In this document: in pieces, positions 16,535 through 26,873 of the stretch
Numbering within the stretch: the first letter of the stretch is position 1
Layout of the letters: each line of letters begins with the position of its first letter
Assembly (NCBI GenBank): GCA_000017645.1
Contig: CP000781.1
Coordinates: 2,219,501-2,283,500 of the forward strand
Origin: Xanthobacter autotrophicus Py2
GTDB taxonomy: Bacteria; Pseudomonadota; Alphaproteobacteria; Rhizobiales; Xanthobacteraceae
Direction of reading: 5' to 3'
Length of the DNA stretch: 64,000 bases
Notes under the pieces: model-generated
Told to the model about the DNA's origin: nothing
The model's input: only the letters and a program-made list of their open reading frames with translations
Database searches by the model: none
Translations under genes and position numbers: made by a program

Positions 16535-19500
16535 TCAGACTGCTTCCAGCAGCCGCTCGGCGCGCTGCAGGTCCACCGAGACGAGGCGCGAGATGCCCCG
16601 TTCCGCCATGGTCACGCCGAACAGGCGGTTCTGGTGGGCCATGGTGATGGGGTTGTGGGTGATGGTGAGGAAGCGCGTGTCGGTGAGCTTCGTCATCTCC
16701 TCCAGCAGGGTGCAGAAGCGCTCCACATTGGCGTCGTCGAGGGGCGCGTCCACCTCGTCCAGCACGCAGATGGGTGCGGGATTGGTCAGGAACACCGCGA
16801 AGATGAGCGCCATGGCGGTGAGCGCCTGCTCGCCGCCCGACAGCAGCGACAGGGTCTGCGGCTTCTTGCCCGGCGGCTTGGCGATGATGTCGAGGCCGGC
16901 TTCCAGCGGGTCGTCGGCCTCGGTGAGCACCAATTGAGCTTCGCCGCCGCCGAACAGGGTGTCGAACAGCTTCTTGAAATGGCCGTCCACCACCACGAAG
17001 GAGGCCTGAAGCCGTTCGCGGGCCTCGCGGTTGAGGCTCAGGATGGCGCCGCGCAGCCGCTTGATGGCCTCCAACAGGTCGTCGCGCTCACCCACCAGCT
17101 TGATGTGCTGGCTCTCGGTCTCTTCCAGTTCCACGTCGGCGCGCAAATTCACGGCGCCGAGGCGCTCGCGGTCGCGCTTGGCCCGCTCCAGCGTTGCCTC
17201 GATGGCGGCGACGTTCGGGGGCGGCGCGTCGGGGTCGATGCCGGCCTGCTCGCGGGCCAGTTCCGGCGGGCCTTCCAGAATGTCGGAGATTTCGCGCAGC
17301 AGGTCGTCGCGGCGCTGGCGGGCGGCTTCCAGCCGGGCGTCGGCGCGCGCCGCCTCGGCCCGCGAGCCGGACATGGCCTCCAGCGCATCACGGGCGGCGC
17401 GGTCGGCGGCGGCAAGGGCCGCCTCGCCCTCGGCCAGGCGATCGGCGGCGTCGCGGCGGGCCGCTTCCGCCGCCTCCAGCGCATTCATGAGGGCCCGCCG
17501 GCGCCGGATGAATTCGGACGGGGCGTCCTCCAGCGTCTCCAGTTCGGCCCGCGCCTCGGCCTCGCGGGCGGCGACGGCAGCGAGCCGGTCGCCGGCCCCG
17601 CCGGCGCGCTGCCGCCACGAGCGTTCCTCGCCGATGATGGCCTCCAGCCGGCGCTGGCGCTGGGTATTGTCCCGGCGCACCGCGTCCAGCCGGGCGCGGG
17701 CTTCCGACACGGCGGCGCGGCGCTCGGCGGTCTCGGCGCGGGCGCGGGCCATCTCCGCTTCCAGGATCTGCGGGGTGTCGAGGGCGAGAAGCTCGCCCTG
17801 CGCCTCCTCCATGCGCGCCTCGCCCTCCTCGCGCACCGAGGCGAGGCGGGTGCGCGCCTCGGCCAGCGCCGAGAGGCGGGCGAGATGCTGGGCGGCGCGG
17901 CGCTCGGCCGCCTCCAGCGCGCTGCGGCTCGCCTCGGCGGCGCGCTGGGCGGCGCGGCGGGCCTCGCGGGATGTGGTTTCGGCCTCCGCCGCAAGGCGCA
18001 GCGCGCTGTCGCGGTCGGCGAGGGCGGCGCGGATCTCCTCCAGATGGGCCTCGGCCACCGCCACCTCGGCCTCGATGTCCTTGAGGCGGTTGCGCTCGGC
18101 AAGGCGGCGGGCGGCGGCGGTGGGGGCATCCGCCGCCGCGACCACCCCGTCCCAACGCCACAGGTCGCCTTCCACCGACACCAGCCGCTGCCCGGCCTTG
18201 AGCCGCGCCACCAGCCCCGCCCCCATTGCGCGCGGCACGATGCCCACCTGCGCCAGCCGGCGATTGAGCGCCGGGGCGCCGGAAACGAAGCGGGACAAGG
18301 GCTCGGCACCGTCAGGCAGGGCCGGGTCGGCGGGATCGGAGAGGGCACCGGCCCAGCGGGCCGGGGCGGCGGCATCCACCGGCAGGTCGAGGTCGTCCCC
18401 CAGCGCCGCGCCCAAGGCGGTCTCATAGCCCTTGGCGACGGAGACGAGGTCGGCCACCGGCGGGAAGCGATGATCGGTGGATTGCAGCAGCTTGGCGAGG
18501 GTGCGCGCCTCGGCGTCGAGGCGGCCGAAGCGGGATTGCGCCTCCGACAGGGCCGGACGCAGCTCCTCCATGGCGCGCCGGGCGGCCTGATGGGCGGCTT
18601 CGGCCTCGATGCTGGATTCCTCTGCCTCGGCGAGGGCGTCGCGGGCGGCTTCCGCCTCCATGCGGATGCCTTCCAGCGCCTCGGTGCCGGCCTGCTGCTT
18701 GAGGCGGGACTCTTCCGCCTCCACCGAGGCGCGCTCGGCGGCGTTGCGCACCAGCCGGTCGCGGATCTCGCGCACCGCCTGTTCCAGGCTGGAGCGCCGC
18801 GCGCCCAAATCGGCGAAATGCGCGGTCTTCTCCTCCAGCGCCCGCTCGGCGTCTTCGAGGTGCGCGGCCGCCTCCTCCAGCCGGTCGGCGGCGATGGCCT
18901 CCAGCTCTGCCGCTTCTTCCTGCTCGAAGCGCAGGGTCTCGGCCTCGGTGGCGAGGCGCTCCAGCACGCCCTCGGCGTCGGCGGACAGGGCCCGCTCGCG
19001 CTCGGTATCCTGGGCGAGCTGGATCAGGCGGCGCTCCAGCTCGTCCTTGCGGGCGGACAGCCGGGCCTCCTCGGCATCCAGCTCCGAACGGGCATGGGTG
19101 AGGCGCTGGAGTGCGGCGGCGGCCTCCGCCTCCTTCTGCCGCAAGGCCGGGAGGGCGTGGGCGGCCAGCGCCTGCAAGCGCGCCGCTTCTGCCTGCATGC
19201 GGGTGTGCTCGGCGCCGTCGCGATGGGTGGCTTCCACCGCGTGCTCGGCCTCGGTGAGCGCGCGGGTGACCTCGCCCCAGCGCAGCCACAGCAGGGTGGC
19301 CTCGCACTGGCGGATCTCGGCCGCCAAAGCCTTGTAGCGCACGGTCTGGCGGGACTGGCGGCGCAGGCTCTCCACCTGCCCGCCGAGCTGGGTGATGACA
19401 TCTTCCAGCCGCAGCAGGTTCTGCTCGGCGGCCTTCAGGCGGGTCTCGGCCTCGTGGCGGCGGGCGTGGAGGCCCGCCACGCCGGCGGCTTCCTCCAGGA

Positions 19501-19987
19501 TGCGGCGGCGGGCATTGGGCTTGGCGCCGACGATCTCGCCGATCTGCCCCTGCCGCACCAGGGCCGGGGAGCGGGCGCCGGTGGAGGCGTCGGCGAAGAT
19601 GAGCTGCACATCGCGGGCGCGCACGTCCTTGCCGTTGATGCGGTAGCTCGATCCCGCCCCGCGCTCGATGCGGCGGACGATCTCCAGCTGGTCCCATTCG
19701 TTGAAGGCGGCGGGGGCGGTGCGGTCGGAATTGTCGAGGCTGAGCACCACCTCGGCCGAATTGCGCGCCGGCCGCCCCGTGGTACCGGAGAAGATCACAT
19801 CCTCCATGTCGTTGGCGCGCATGGCCTTGTAGGAGCTTTCGCCCATCACCCAGCGCAGTGCCTCGACAAGGTTGGACTTGCCGCACCCGTTCGGCCCCAC
19901 GACGCCGGTGAGGCCGGGCTCGATCAGGAGATCGGTCGGCTCGACGAAGGTCTTGAAGCCCACGAGCCGCAGGCGGTCGAACTTCAT
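16535..19987 (-). CDS. smc: Chromosome partition protein SMC
   Basis: The 1150-residue ATPase organises and segregates the chromosome as a ring with ScpA and ScpB. The N-terminal head has [20 protein letters not shown] and Walker [21 protein letters not shown]. Long Ala/Glu/Arg-rich coiled coils flank a hinge at about residues 500-600. The C-terminal head has the signature [19 protein letters not shown] and Walker [20 protein letters not shown]. All catalytic parts look intact and length is normal. The gene is transcribed away from the chaperedoxin gene. Its high-GC codons leave a very long open antisense frame, which I do not regard as coding. Confidence 0.97.
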   Translation of the reverse strand: MKFDRLRLVGFKTFVEPTDLLIEPGLTGVVGPNGCGKSNLVEALRWVMGESSYKAMRANDMEDVIFSGTTGRPARNSAEVVLSLDNSDRTAPAAFNEWDQLEIVRRIERGAGSSYRINGKDVRARDVQLIFADASTGARSPALVRQGQIGEIVGAKPNARRRILEEAAGVAGLHARRHEAETRLKAAEQNLLRLEDVITQLGGQVESLRRQSRQTVRYKALAAEIRQCEATLLWLRWGEVTRALTEAEHAVEATHRDGAEHTRMQAEAARLQALAAHALPALRQKEAEAAAALQRLTHARSELDAEEARLSARKDELERRLIQLAQDTERERALSADAEGVLERLATEAETLRFEQEEAAELEAIAADRLEEAAAHLEDAERALEEKTAHFADLGARRSSLEQAVREIRDRLVRNAAERASVEAEESRLKQQAGTEALEGIRMEAEAARDALAEAEESSIEAEAAHQAARRAMEELRPALSEAQSRFGRLDAEARTLAKLLQSTDHRFPPVADLVSVAKGYETALGAALGDDLDLPVDAAAPARWAGALSDPADPALPDGAEPLSRFVSGAPALNRRLAQVGIVPRAMGAGLVARLKAGQRLVSVEGDLWRWDGVVAAADAPTAAARRLAERNRLKDIEAEVAVAEAHLEEIRAALADRDSALRLAAEAETTSREARRAAQRAAEASRSALEAAERRAAQHLARLSALAEARTRLASVREEGEARMEEAQGELLALDTPQILEAEMARARAETAERRAAVSEARARLDAVRRDNTQRQRRLEAIIGEERSWRQRAGGAGDRLAAVAAREAEARAELETLEDAPSEFIRRRRALMNALEAAEAARRDAADRLAEGEAALAAADRAARDALEAMSGSRAEAARADARLEAARQRRDDLLREISDILEGPPELAREQAGIDPDAPPPNVAAIEATLERAKRDRERLGAVNLRADVELEETESQHIKLVGERDDLLEAIKRLRGAILSLNREARERLQASFVVVDGHFKKLFDTLFGGGEAQLVLTEADDPLEAGLDIIAKPPGKKPQTLSLLSGGEQALTAMALIFAVFLTNPAPICVLDEVDAPLDDANVERFCTLLEEMTKLTDTRFLTITHNPITMAHQNRLFGVTMAERGISRLVSVDLQRAERLLEAV

Positions 19988-20322
19988 GCGGTCGCGCGCG
20001 TCCGGAGGGGCGAAGGGGGGGAAAGGGTCATCAGCGCGGGGTGTGCCAGCCTTTGGAGGGTTTGGTCAAATCAGCGTGCCCCCCCTTGGGGAACCGCGCA
20101 AGCCTCGGCAGCGCAACGATCCACAGAGGGGCGCGGGCGGGTCGGCTTGTGCGCGAGGCGGCGCACGATGCACGGTTGTACCGGTGGCCCGCCTTAACTT
20201 GCCGGCCCGAAAGCGCTAGAACTCGGGTCTAACGCCGATTGCAAGCGCGCGGCGAACGCCCATCTATGGGCTGTCCGCCCCGGCCGCGCCGGGCGGGCTG
20301 ACGATTTCGGGGATTGCGACAC
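19988..20322. other. Divergent intergenic region between smc and the chaperedoxin gene
   Basis: The 335 bases must hold promoters for both divergent genes. I see no consensus -35/-10 pair good enough to mark, no hairpin terminator and no credible small gene. Confidence 0.4.
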
Positions 20323-21276
20323 ATGCTGTTGAACCAGGCGGGCGCCAAGGGCGCGGCGGGAACGGGCGCGGGAGCAGGCGCGAGCACGGGCGCCGGCAAC
20401 GGGGCGGCCGGCGGCGACATCATCGACACCACCACCCAGACCTTCATGGCCGAGGTGATGGAGGAATCCAAGCGCCGCCCGGTGCTGGTGGACTTCTGGG
20501 CGCCGTGGTGCGGTCCGTGCAAGACCCTGACCCCGGTGATCGAGAAGGTGGTGAAGGCCGCCAAGGGCAAGGTGCGTCTCGCCAAGCTCAACATCGACGA
20601 TCACCCGGTCATCCCCGGCAAGCTCGGCATCCAGTCGGTGCCCACGGTCTATGCCTTCGTGAACGGCCAGCCGGTGGACGGCTTCCAGGGCGCGCTGCCC
20701 GAAGGCCAGGTGAAGGCCTTCATCGATCGCCTCATCGGCCCCTCCGACGATGGCCTTGAGGAAGCGCTGGCCGCCGCCGACGCGGCGCTGGCCCAGGGCG
20801 ACCTGACCGCCGCCGCCGAGATCTTCGTCGGCGTGCTGGGCGAGGAGCCGGACAATCTCAAGGCCCTCACCGGCCTGGTGCGGACCCAGGTGGCCGCCGG
20901 CGCGCTGGAGCAGGCCAAGGCGACGCTTGCCATGGTGCCGGCCGACAAGCAGAACGACGCGCTGGTGAATGCCGCCCGCGCCGCGCTGGACGTGGCCGAG
21001 CAGGCCGCCGCCCTCGGCGATCTCGCGACGTTGGAAGCCCGGCTGGACCTCGACCCCGCAGATCACCAGGCCCGCTTCGACCTCGCCCTGGCGCTCAACG
21101 GCAAGGGCCGGCGCGAGCAGGCGCTGATCCATCTCCTCGATATCGTGAAGCGCGACCGCGCGTGGAATGAGGATGCGGCCCGCAAGCAGCTGGTGCAGCT
21201 GTTCGAGGCGTGGGGCCCCACCGATCCGCTCACCCTTTCAGGCCGTAAGAAATTGTCGGCGATCATGTTCGCCTGA
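20323..21276 (+). CDS. cnoX: Chaperedoxin CnoX/YbbN (thioredoxin-TPR co-chaperone)
   Basis: The 317-residue protein joins an N-terminal thioredoxin domain (about residues 40-145) to a C-terminal TPR-like region. The active site is WAPWCGPCKTLTPVI, with both Cys present, unlike the E. coli protein, where the first Cys is missing. The cis-Pro loop SVPTVYAF is also intact, so disulfide reduction is plausible alongside the holdase role. The first 35 residues are a flexible Gly/Ala/Thr-rich stretch. ATG at 20323 was chosen over an upstream TTG. The LON-domain gene follows after 28 bases, so the two are likely co-transcribed. Confidence 0.9.
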   Translation: MLLNQAGAKGAAGTGAGAGASTGAGNGAAGGDIIDTTTQTFMAEVMEESKRRPVLVDFWAPWCGPCKTLTPVIEKVVKAAKGKVRLAKLNIDDHPVIPGKLGIQSVPTVYAFVNGQPVDGFQGALPEGQVKAFIDRLIGPSDDGLEEALAAADAALAQGDLTAAAEIFVGVLGEEPDNLKALTGLVRTQVAAGALEQAKATLAMVPADKQNDALVNAARAALDVAEQAAALGDLATLEARLDLDPADHQARFDLALALNGKGRREQALIHLLDIVKRDRAWNEDAARKQLVQLFEAWGPTDPLTLSGRKKLSAIMFA

Positions 21277-21304
21277 AGGGCGTTGTTTTTAAGGATTTTT
21301 CGTC

Positions 21305-21976
21305 TTGGCTGCCAATCGCACCTATCTGTCGCCGACGGAAATTCCGCCGGTGATCCCGGTTTTTCCGCTCACCGGCGCGCTGCTGCTGCCGCGGGCCGAC
21401 CTGCCGCTCAACATCTTCGAGCCGCGCTATCTCGCCATGGTGGACGATGCGCTCGGCGGCGCGCGTCTCATCGGCATGGTGCAGCCCGACGAGCAGGCGC
21501 CGGTCTCGGCGCGCGGGCCGGGCGTGTATAAGGTGGGCTGCCTCGGCCGCCTCACCCAGTTCAGCGAGACCGGGGACGGGCGCTACCTCATCACGCTCAC
21601 CGGCATCTGCCGCTTCTGCATTGTGGAAGAACTGGATACCACCACGCCCTACCGCCAGTTCAAGGTGGATGCCACGCCGTTCGCCCATGATTTCGAGGCG
21701 GAGGCCGGCGAGGCGGCGGTGGACCGTGACGCGCTGCTGGCTGCGCTGGCGGCGTTTCTGGAAGCCAACAAGCTGGAGGCGGACTGGGACGGCATCCGCG
21801 AGGCCGGCACCGAGACGCTGGTGAACGCCCTGTCGGTGATGTCGCCCTATGGCGCGCTGGAAAAGCAGGCGCTGCTGGAGGCGGAGAATCTGAAGGCCCG
21901 TGCTGACATGCTGGTGGCCATCACCCAGATGATGCTGGCTCGTATGCCGGGCGACGGCGAAGGCTCGCTGCAATAG
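21305..21976 (+). CDS. LON substrate-binding domain protein
   Basis: The 223-residue protein consists of the N-terminal domain of Lon protease without ATPase or peptidase. Marks are IPPVIPVFPLTGALLLPRAD, LNIFEPRYLAMVDDAL, and the long helical C-terminus ending in DMLVAITQMMLARM. Stand-alone LON-domain proteins are conserved in alphaproteobacteria beside the chaperedoxin gene, which suggests a protein quality-control role; the actual function is unknown. TTG at 21305 is the only start with a good site (AAGGA, nine bases upstream). Confidence 0.88.
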   Translation: MAANRTYLSPTEIPPVIPVFPLTGALLLPRADLPLNIFEPRYLAMVDDALGGARLIGMVQPDEQAPVSARGPGVYKVGCLGRLTQFSETGDGRYLITLTGICRFCIVEELDTTTPYRQFKVDATPFAHDFEAEAGEAAVDRDALLAALAAFLEANKLEADWDGIREAGTETLVNALSVMSPYGALEKQALLEAENLKARADMLVAITQMMLARMPGDGEGSLQ

Positions 21977-22133
21977 GGCGAGCAGCCGGACGAAGGGCGC
22001 CGCGCATCGGCCGGCGGAAAAAGCCCGGGCTGAAACCGCTTTCGCCTTCGCCCGAGGATGCCGAAGGCGCGCGCGGACCTGTTGCCGCCACAAAATTGAT
22101 GAACTGGTGCACGTGAAGCGCCCCAGCGTCCGC

Positions 22134-22481
22134 TCACGGCTCCTCGGCGAACCTCAGGCGGCCGGCGGGGGCGAGGGTGCGGGCGTCGAAGGTGCGGATT
22201 TCGACGGCGCCGCCCACGTCGAGGGTCAGCACCACCACGTCGCCGGACACGGCGGTGGCGGTGATCTTCGCGCCCTTGGGCAGCAGCGCGGTGATTTCGC
22301 CGGTCGCGATGGGCTTTGCCCGTATCATGCGATAGCCGATGACGCCGAAGACCGCGGCCACCCCCAGCACCATGACCAGCATGGACAGGCTGGAGAAGCG
22401 GCGAAACCGCTGGATGATGCGCTCCTGCTCCGGGGTCAGCGCCTCTTCCGGGGTCTCGGTGGGGGACGGGCGATGAAACAT
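22134..22481 (-). CDS. Single-pass membrane protein of unknown function
   Basis: The 115-residue product has a charged N-terminus (TPEQERIIQRFRRFSSLS), one membrane helix (SMLVMVLGVAAVFGVIGYRM), and a soluble beta-rich domain of about 60 residues (GAKITATAVSGDVVVLTLDV). The topology suggests a small periplasmic domain. Similar short proteins occur next to rluD in related bacteria as far as I recall, but I cannot name a function. It is divergent from rluD, and the two start regions lie close together. Confidence 0.7.
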   Translation of the reverse strand: MFHRPSPTETPEEALTPEQERIIQRFRRFSSLSMLVMVLGVAAVFGVIGYRMIRAKPIATGEITALLPKGAKITATAVSGDVVVLTLDVGGAVEIRTFDARTLAPAGRLRFAEEP

Positions 22482-22511
22482 GAAGGGGCCGTGGCTCCTG
22501 ACGGATCGAGA

Positions 22512-23645
22512 ATGGACGCGACCATGACCCAGGCCCAGGTGAACCAGGCCGAGATGAACCAGGCCGAAACCGGCCTAGAGGACCTGGACGAGGGCTTCAC
22601 CCTCACGGTCCAGATCGCGGCGGAAGACGCCGGCGAGCGGCTGGACCGTGTCCTGGCGCGCCGGTTGGCGCTTGAGGCGCCTGAACTCAGCCGCACCCGC
22701 ATCCAGCGTCTCGTAACGGAAGGCCGGGTCTCCGTCAGCGGGCGTGTGGTAGGGGACGCGGCGGGCCGGGTCAATGCCGCAGATGTCTATACCCTGTTCC
22801 TGCCGCCCCCGGAGGCAGCCGAGCCGGTGGCGGAGAACCTGCCGCTCACCATCGTGTTCGAGGATGCCCACCTCGTGGTCATCGACAAGCCGGCCGGGCT
22901 GGTGGTGCATCCGGCGCCGGGCCATGCCTCCGGCACTCTGGTGAATGCACTCCTGTACCATTGCGGCGACAGTCTCTCCGGTATCGGCGGGGTGCGCCGG
23001 CCGGGCATCGTCCATCGCATAGACAAGGATACCTCCGGCCTGCTGGTGGTTGCGAAGTCCGACCTGGCCCACAAGGGCCTCGCCGCCCAGTTCGCCGACC
23101 ATGGCCGCACCGGGCCGCTGGAGCGGGCCTATCTCGCCTTCGTCTGGGGGGTGCCGGAGGCGCACGGCAGCGTGGACGCGCCCATCGACCGGCATCCCAG
23201 CCATCGCCAGAAGATGGCGGTGCGCCTCTCCGGACGGAACGCCATCACCCATTGGGAGGTGCAGGAGGCCTTTGTCGGCCACGGCCGCACCCATCTGCGC
23301 AACAAGGGGCAGGTGAAGGGCGAGGTGAAGATGGAGGAGGGGGTGGCCAGCCTCATCGAATGCCGGCTGGAGACCGGCCGCACCCACCAGATCCGCGTCC
23401 ACATGGCCCATGTGGGCCATCCGCTGCTGGGGGACGAGGTCTATGGCCAGGGCTTCCGCACCAAGGAGACGCTGCTGCCCGAGGACGCCCGCGAACACCT
23501 CGCGCGTCTCGGCCGGCAGGCGCTGCATGCGGCCCGGCTCGGCTTCGCCCATCCGGTGACGGGGGAGACGTTGTCCTTCGAAAGCCAGCTGCCGGAAGAC
23601 CTTGCCGCCCTCGCCGAGGTGCTGGGCGGGTGTGCATCCGCGTAA
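22512..23645 (+). CDS. rluD: 23S rRNA pseudouridine synthase RluD
   Basis: The 377-residue enzyme converts uridines in helix 69 of 23S rRNA (1911, 1915 and 1917 in E. coli numbering). An N-terminal S4 RNA-binding domain (RLDRVLARRLALEAPELSRT to VSVSGRVV) precedes the RluA-type catalytic domain. The catalytic Asp lies in VHRIDKDTSGLLVVAKSD. The motifs VVIDKPAGLVVHPAPGH and ETGRTHQIRVHMAHVGHPLLGD are intact. The start is uncertain among ATGs at 22473, 22512 and 22524; 22512 has a fair site and avoids overlap with the divergent gene. The N-terminus repeats QAxxNQAEM-like units. Confidence 0.93.
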   Translation: MDATMTQAQVNQAEMNQAETGLEDLDEGFTLTVQIAAEDAGERLDRVLARRLALEAPELSRTRIQRLVTEGRVSVSGRVVGDAAGRVNAADVYTLFLPPPEAAEPVAENLPLTIVFEDAHLVVIDKPAGLVVHPAPGHASGTLVNALLYHCGDSLSGIGGVRRPGIVHRIDKDTSGLLVVAKSDLAHKGLAAQFADHGRTGPLERAYLAFVWGVPEAHGSVDAPIDRHPSHRQKMAVRLSGRNAITHWEVQEAFVGHGRTHLRNKGQVKGEVKMEEGVASLIECRLETGRTHQIRVHMAHVGHPLLGDEVYGQGFRTKETLLPEDAREHLARLGRQALHAARLGFAHPVTGETLSFESQLPEDLAALAEVLGGCASA

Positions 23646-23783
23646 ATTTCTCTCTCATCGACGTGAGAGGATGAAACCTATCCGCATTCCGCTCGTATCT
23701 ATATCATGATGCGTCGCGGTCGGCGTCATGCGGCCGCTGAGGCGGTCGCCCGGACGGGGGCCGCGGGAGAAGGAGGCCTCGTC

Positions 23784-24686
23784 ATGGCCCAGCCGAAGTC
23801 CATGTCCATTCCGTCCGCCGAAGGCGGGCTCTCCCGGTATCTTGAAGAGATCCGGCGGTTTCCCATGCTGGAGCCGCAGGAGGAATATATGCTCGCCAAG
23901 AGCTGGCGCGAGCACGGGGACCGCGATGCCGCGCACAGGCTGGTGACGAGCCACCTGCGCCTCGTGGCGAAGATCGCCATGGGCTACCGCGGTTATGGGC
24001 TGCCCATCTCCGAGGTGATTTCCGAGGGCAACGTGGGCCTCATGCAGGCGGTGAAGCGGTTCGAGCCCGAGAAGGGCTTCCGCCTCGCCACCTATGCCAT
24101 GTGGTGGATCCGCGCCTCCATCCAGGAATATATCCTGCGCTCTTGGAGCCTCGTGAAGATGGGCACCACGGCGGCGCAGAAGAAGCTGTTCTTCAACCTG
24201 CGCAAGGCCAAGAGCCAGATCTCGGCGCTGGAGGACGGCGACCTCAAGCCCGAGCACGTCAAGCAGATCGCCACCAAGCTCGGCGTCACCGAGCAGGACG
24301 TGGTGGACATGAACCGCCGCCTGTCCGGCGATGCCTCCCTGAACTCCCCCATCCGGGAGGATTCCGAGGGCGGGGAGTGGCAGGACTGGCTGGTGGACGA
24401 GCGCCTCGACCAGGAGGAGCAACTCGCCGAGAGCGAGGAGCTGGACAATCGCCGCGCCGCGTTGTCGGGCGCTCTGTCGGTGCTGAATGACCGCGAGCGC
24501 CGCATTTTCGAGGCCCGCCGCCTCTCCGAGGATCCCATGACCCTGGAGGACCTCGCCTCCGAGTTCGGCGTCTCCCGCGAGCGGGTGCGCCAGATCGAGG
24601 TGCGCGCCTTCGAGAAGGTGCAGAAGGCGGTCATGGACAAGGTCCGCCAGGTCGAGGCCCCGGAGGCGGAAGCCGTGGGGGCGTGA
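23784..24686 (+). CDS. rpoH: Heat-shock sigma factor RpoH (sigma32)
   Basis: The 300-residue sigma factor directs heat-shock transcription. Region 2 reads LVTSHLRLVAKIAMGYRGYG then EGNVGLMQAVKRFEPEKGFR and LATYAMWWIRASIQEYIL. The RpoH-specific box QKKLFFNLRKAKSQI follows, and region 4 is MTLEDLASEFGVSRERVRQI. The start MAQPKSMSIP follows AGAAGGAGG. A 6-bp inverted repeat (23652-23669) lies in the 138-base leader and could be the end of rluD or an RNA structure. Hyphomicrobiales often carry two rpoH genes; from this sequence I cannot say which type this one is. Confidence 0.95.
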   Translation: MAQPKSMSIPSAEGGLSRYLEEIRRFPMLEPQEEYMLAKSWREHGDRDAAHRLVTSHLRLVAKIAMGYRGYGLPISEVISEGNVGLMQAVKRFEPEKGFRLATYAMWWIRASIQEYILRSWSLVKMGTTAAQKKLFFNLRKAKSQISALEDGDLKPEHVKQIATKLGVTEQDVVDMNRRLSGDASLNSPIREDSEGGEWQDWLVDERLDQEEQLAESEELDNRRAALSGALSVLNDRERRIFEARRLSEDPMTLEDLASEFGVSRERVRQIEVRAFEKVQKAVMDKVRQVEAPEAEAVGA

Positions 24687-24724
24687 GGTCGGCTGTCGAA
24701 GTTGCCAATCCGGCAGAATGAAGA

Positions 24725-24753
24725 GGGACGGTGTCCGATGCCGTCCCCTTTTT
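24725..24753 (+). terminator. Rho-independent terminator of rpoH
   Basis: A 7-bp stem (GGGACGG with CCGTCCC), 9-base loop and five T residues follow the rpoH stop by about 40 bases. Confidence 0.8.
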
Positions 24754-24889
24754 GCGGTGTCATGCGCGGGGGCCTCGGTGGGATCACCCGCCAGCGCACT
24801 CTATAGCGGCGGACCGGCCTCTCGCCGCGTGGATCAGGCCCGCCCGCGCCGTGATCTCACCCTCGATTGTTCCGGGCGGCCGGTTGAGA

Positions 24890-25435
24890 CTATGGCTCGG
24901 GCGCAAGTGTAAGCGCCGCATGGAAAGCCCGGCCCTCGTCGTTCCCGGTGCTCACGACAATATTGTATGGACGCCCTGCTATCGCGACCTTGTAGAAGCG
25001 GCTGGTCAGCCCACCCCTCTCGCGCTCATCGGTGGCATTGAGCTGGAGGCCGGCCTTTCTGGTGACCGTCTGAAGCAGGGGATTGACCGCCGTCGTGTCC
25101 ACGCTTTCTGCGAACACGCTGCAGACGCTGTTGTCTTCCGAGATCAGCGCCATGCGCGTCACTCGGTTCGAGGCGTCAAACCCCACTCCTATATGGTCTT
25201 TCAGGAAGATCCGAGTTGCGTCCGCGCTCAGGGCAGGAACCTGCTTTGCGTTGAGGAAGTGGCGCACAGCAGCCGGGTTTCCCGCGAACTGGAGGCAGGC
25301 CTGAGCAAACAGGCCGACAGCTTGGGCGCTGCCGTCCGGCTGGGGTTTTTGAGACTGCGCGTTCGCGCCATCGCTGAGCAACGCCAAGACAATAAAGATT
25401 TCGTTCAAGCGCTTCGCAATCGTCACGGCTTTCAT
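24890..25435 (-). CDS. Exported protein of unknown function
   Basis: The 181-residue product has a signal peptide (RLNEIFIVLALLSDGANAQ) and a mature domain with three Cys. A conserved-looking stretch is LFAQACLQFAGNPAAVRHFL, followed by SVCSVFAESVD and a C-terminal FYKVAIAGRPYNIVVSTG. The pattern of a helical start and a beta-rich end resembles small periplasmic proteins of the NMCC_0638 type, but I am not sure. Base composition is clearly lower in GC than its neighbours and codon use is less biased, which may point to transfer. The start MKAVTIAKRL was chosen so that the signal peptide is at the N-terminus. Confidence 0.6.
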   Translation of the reverse strand: MKAVTIAKRLNEIFIVLALLSDGANAQSQKPQPDGSAQAVGLFAQACLQFAGNPAAVRHFLNAKQVPALSADATRIFLKDHIGVGFDASNRVTRMALISEDNSVCSVFAESVDTTAVNPLLQTVTRKAGLQLNATDERERGGLTSRFYKVAIAGRPYNIVVSTGNDEGRAFHAALTLAPEP

Positions 25436-25555
25436 AATTTTGCTTTCCAGCTTGGATCGCGACTGAATCACCTTTGGGCGGCCAGAGCGCCATCTCTCCT
25501 GTCGACAACACAGTGAGGCCGCAGCGATCGTTGCGGGGCGCAAATCAGAGTTGTT

Positions 25556-26677
25556 TCAAGGTCGCTGCGTTGGATGCGCCCCGCGCTCGGGGCGGGCGGC
25601 GTGCAGCATCATCAGCTCGCCCACATTCTCCGGTGTCAGCAGGCCCACCAGCTTTCCGGAGCCGTCCACCACGCCCACGGCTGGGGCCTGGGCGGAGGTG
25701 ATGAGCTTGAGCGCCGCATCGAGCTTCGAGCGGGCCTCCACCACCGGAATGTCGGCCTGCATCACCTCGATCACGGCGGTCTGCGGCCCCTGGTCCTTCA
25801 TGGCGCGGATCATGGCGTCGCGGGTGAGCACGCCGCGCAGGTGGCCGGCGCCGTCCACCACCGGGAATTCCTTCTGGGTGGAGCGGATGAGGGCGTCGGC
25901 GGCATCGTCCACGGTGGATTGTGGACCCAGCGTTTCGAAATGGGTGATCATGGCGTCCGCCACCAACAGGCCGCGCGAGGCTTCCTTCAGCTGCACCTGA
26001 CCGGCCTCGCCCGATGCGGCGAGGAACACGAACACACCGATGATCATCAGCATGGGATTGGTGAAGATGCCCAGAAGGCCCATGCCGATGGCAAGGCCCT
26101 GGCCGATGGAGGCGGCGGTGGCGGTGGCCTTGGAATAACCCATCCTCATGGCCAGCAGCGCCCGCAACACCCGTCCCCCGTCCATGGGAAAGGCCGGGAT
26201 GAGGTTGAACACCACCAGGAAGATGTTGGCGCCGGCCAGCTTCACCAGGATCGAGGTGCGCGGATCCTCGATCTTGGCGAGGTTGTCCGCCGTCAGGTCG
26301 GTGCCGCCGAGGGTGGCGCTCAGGATCACCAGCAGCACCAGCGCGATCACCACATTCACCAGCGGCCCGGCGATGGCCACCACCAGCTCCTGCGACGGCT
26401 TCTCCGGGATCCGCTCCAGATTGGCGATGCCGCCGAACGGCCACAGGGTGATGTCCGGGGTCTTCACCCCGTAGCGGCGGGCAGCAAAAACGTGCCCCAG
26501 CTCGTGCAGCAGCACGCAGGCGAACAGCAGCGCCACGAACAGCACGCCTTCCCACGCCGCCGAAGACCCGCCGGAGCGATAATAGGCGGCCCAGATCCAC
26601 ACCAGGAACAACAGGAAGGTGACGTGGATGCGGATCGCGGTCTCGCCGAGCCGGCCGATGGTGAGGGACCAGGGCAT
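25556..26677 (-). CDS. M50 site-2 protease with tandem CBS domains
   Basis: The 373-residue inner-membrane metalloprotease cuts membrane-embedded substrates, often anti-sigma factors. The zinc motif HELGH lies in FACVLLHELGHVFAARRYGV, and the third ligand is in NLIPAFPMDGGRVLRALLA. Six or so helices are followed by two CBS domains (about residues 235-360) that may sense nucleotides. This layout matches the rhizobial SpoIVFB-like CBS group. The start MPWSLTIGRLG follows AAGGAGATCCC. The N-terminal phrase WSLTIGRLGETAIRIHVTF is typical of the group. Its substrate is unknown. Confidence 0.92.
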   Translation of the reverse strand: MPWSLTIGRLGETAIRIHVTFLLFLVWIWAAYYRSGGSSAAWEGVLFVALLFACVLLHELGHVFAARRYGVKTPDITLWPFGGIANLERIPEKPSQELVVAIAGPLVNVVIALVLLVILSATLGGTDLTADNLAKIEDPRTSILVKLAGANIFLVVFNLIPAFPMDGGRVLRALLAMRMGYSKATATAASIGQGLAIGMGLLGIFTNPMLMIIGVFVFLAASGEAGQVQLKEASRGLLVADAMITHFETLGPQSTVDDAADALIRSTQKEFPVVDGAGHLRGVLTRDAMIRAMKDQGPQTAVIEVMQADIPVVEARSKLDAALKLITSAQAPAVGVVDGSGKLVGLLTPENVGELMMLHAARPERGAHPTQRP

Positions 26678-26873
26678 GGGATCTCCTTGGGCGTGACGAC
26701 GCACAGTGCCCGCGTCGCGTGCGGATGGAAACGGTCCGCTTCGGTCTAGACCGGGAATGTCGCAGCGACACGTCAAAAGCTGCGGATCGCGTCTTTCGCC
26801 GGCACGGGGGCGGAGACAGGTGAGCGAACCGGCCCCTCATCCCGATTTCATCCCGCAGGCGGGCATCTCTCCC

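Noticed and set aside
16445..20197. 1250-codon open frame on the plus strand opposite smc
   Set aside because: It is the antisense shadow of smc; composition is Gly/Ala/Arg/His-rich without family motifs, while the smc frame has all ATPase motifs.
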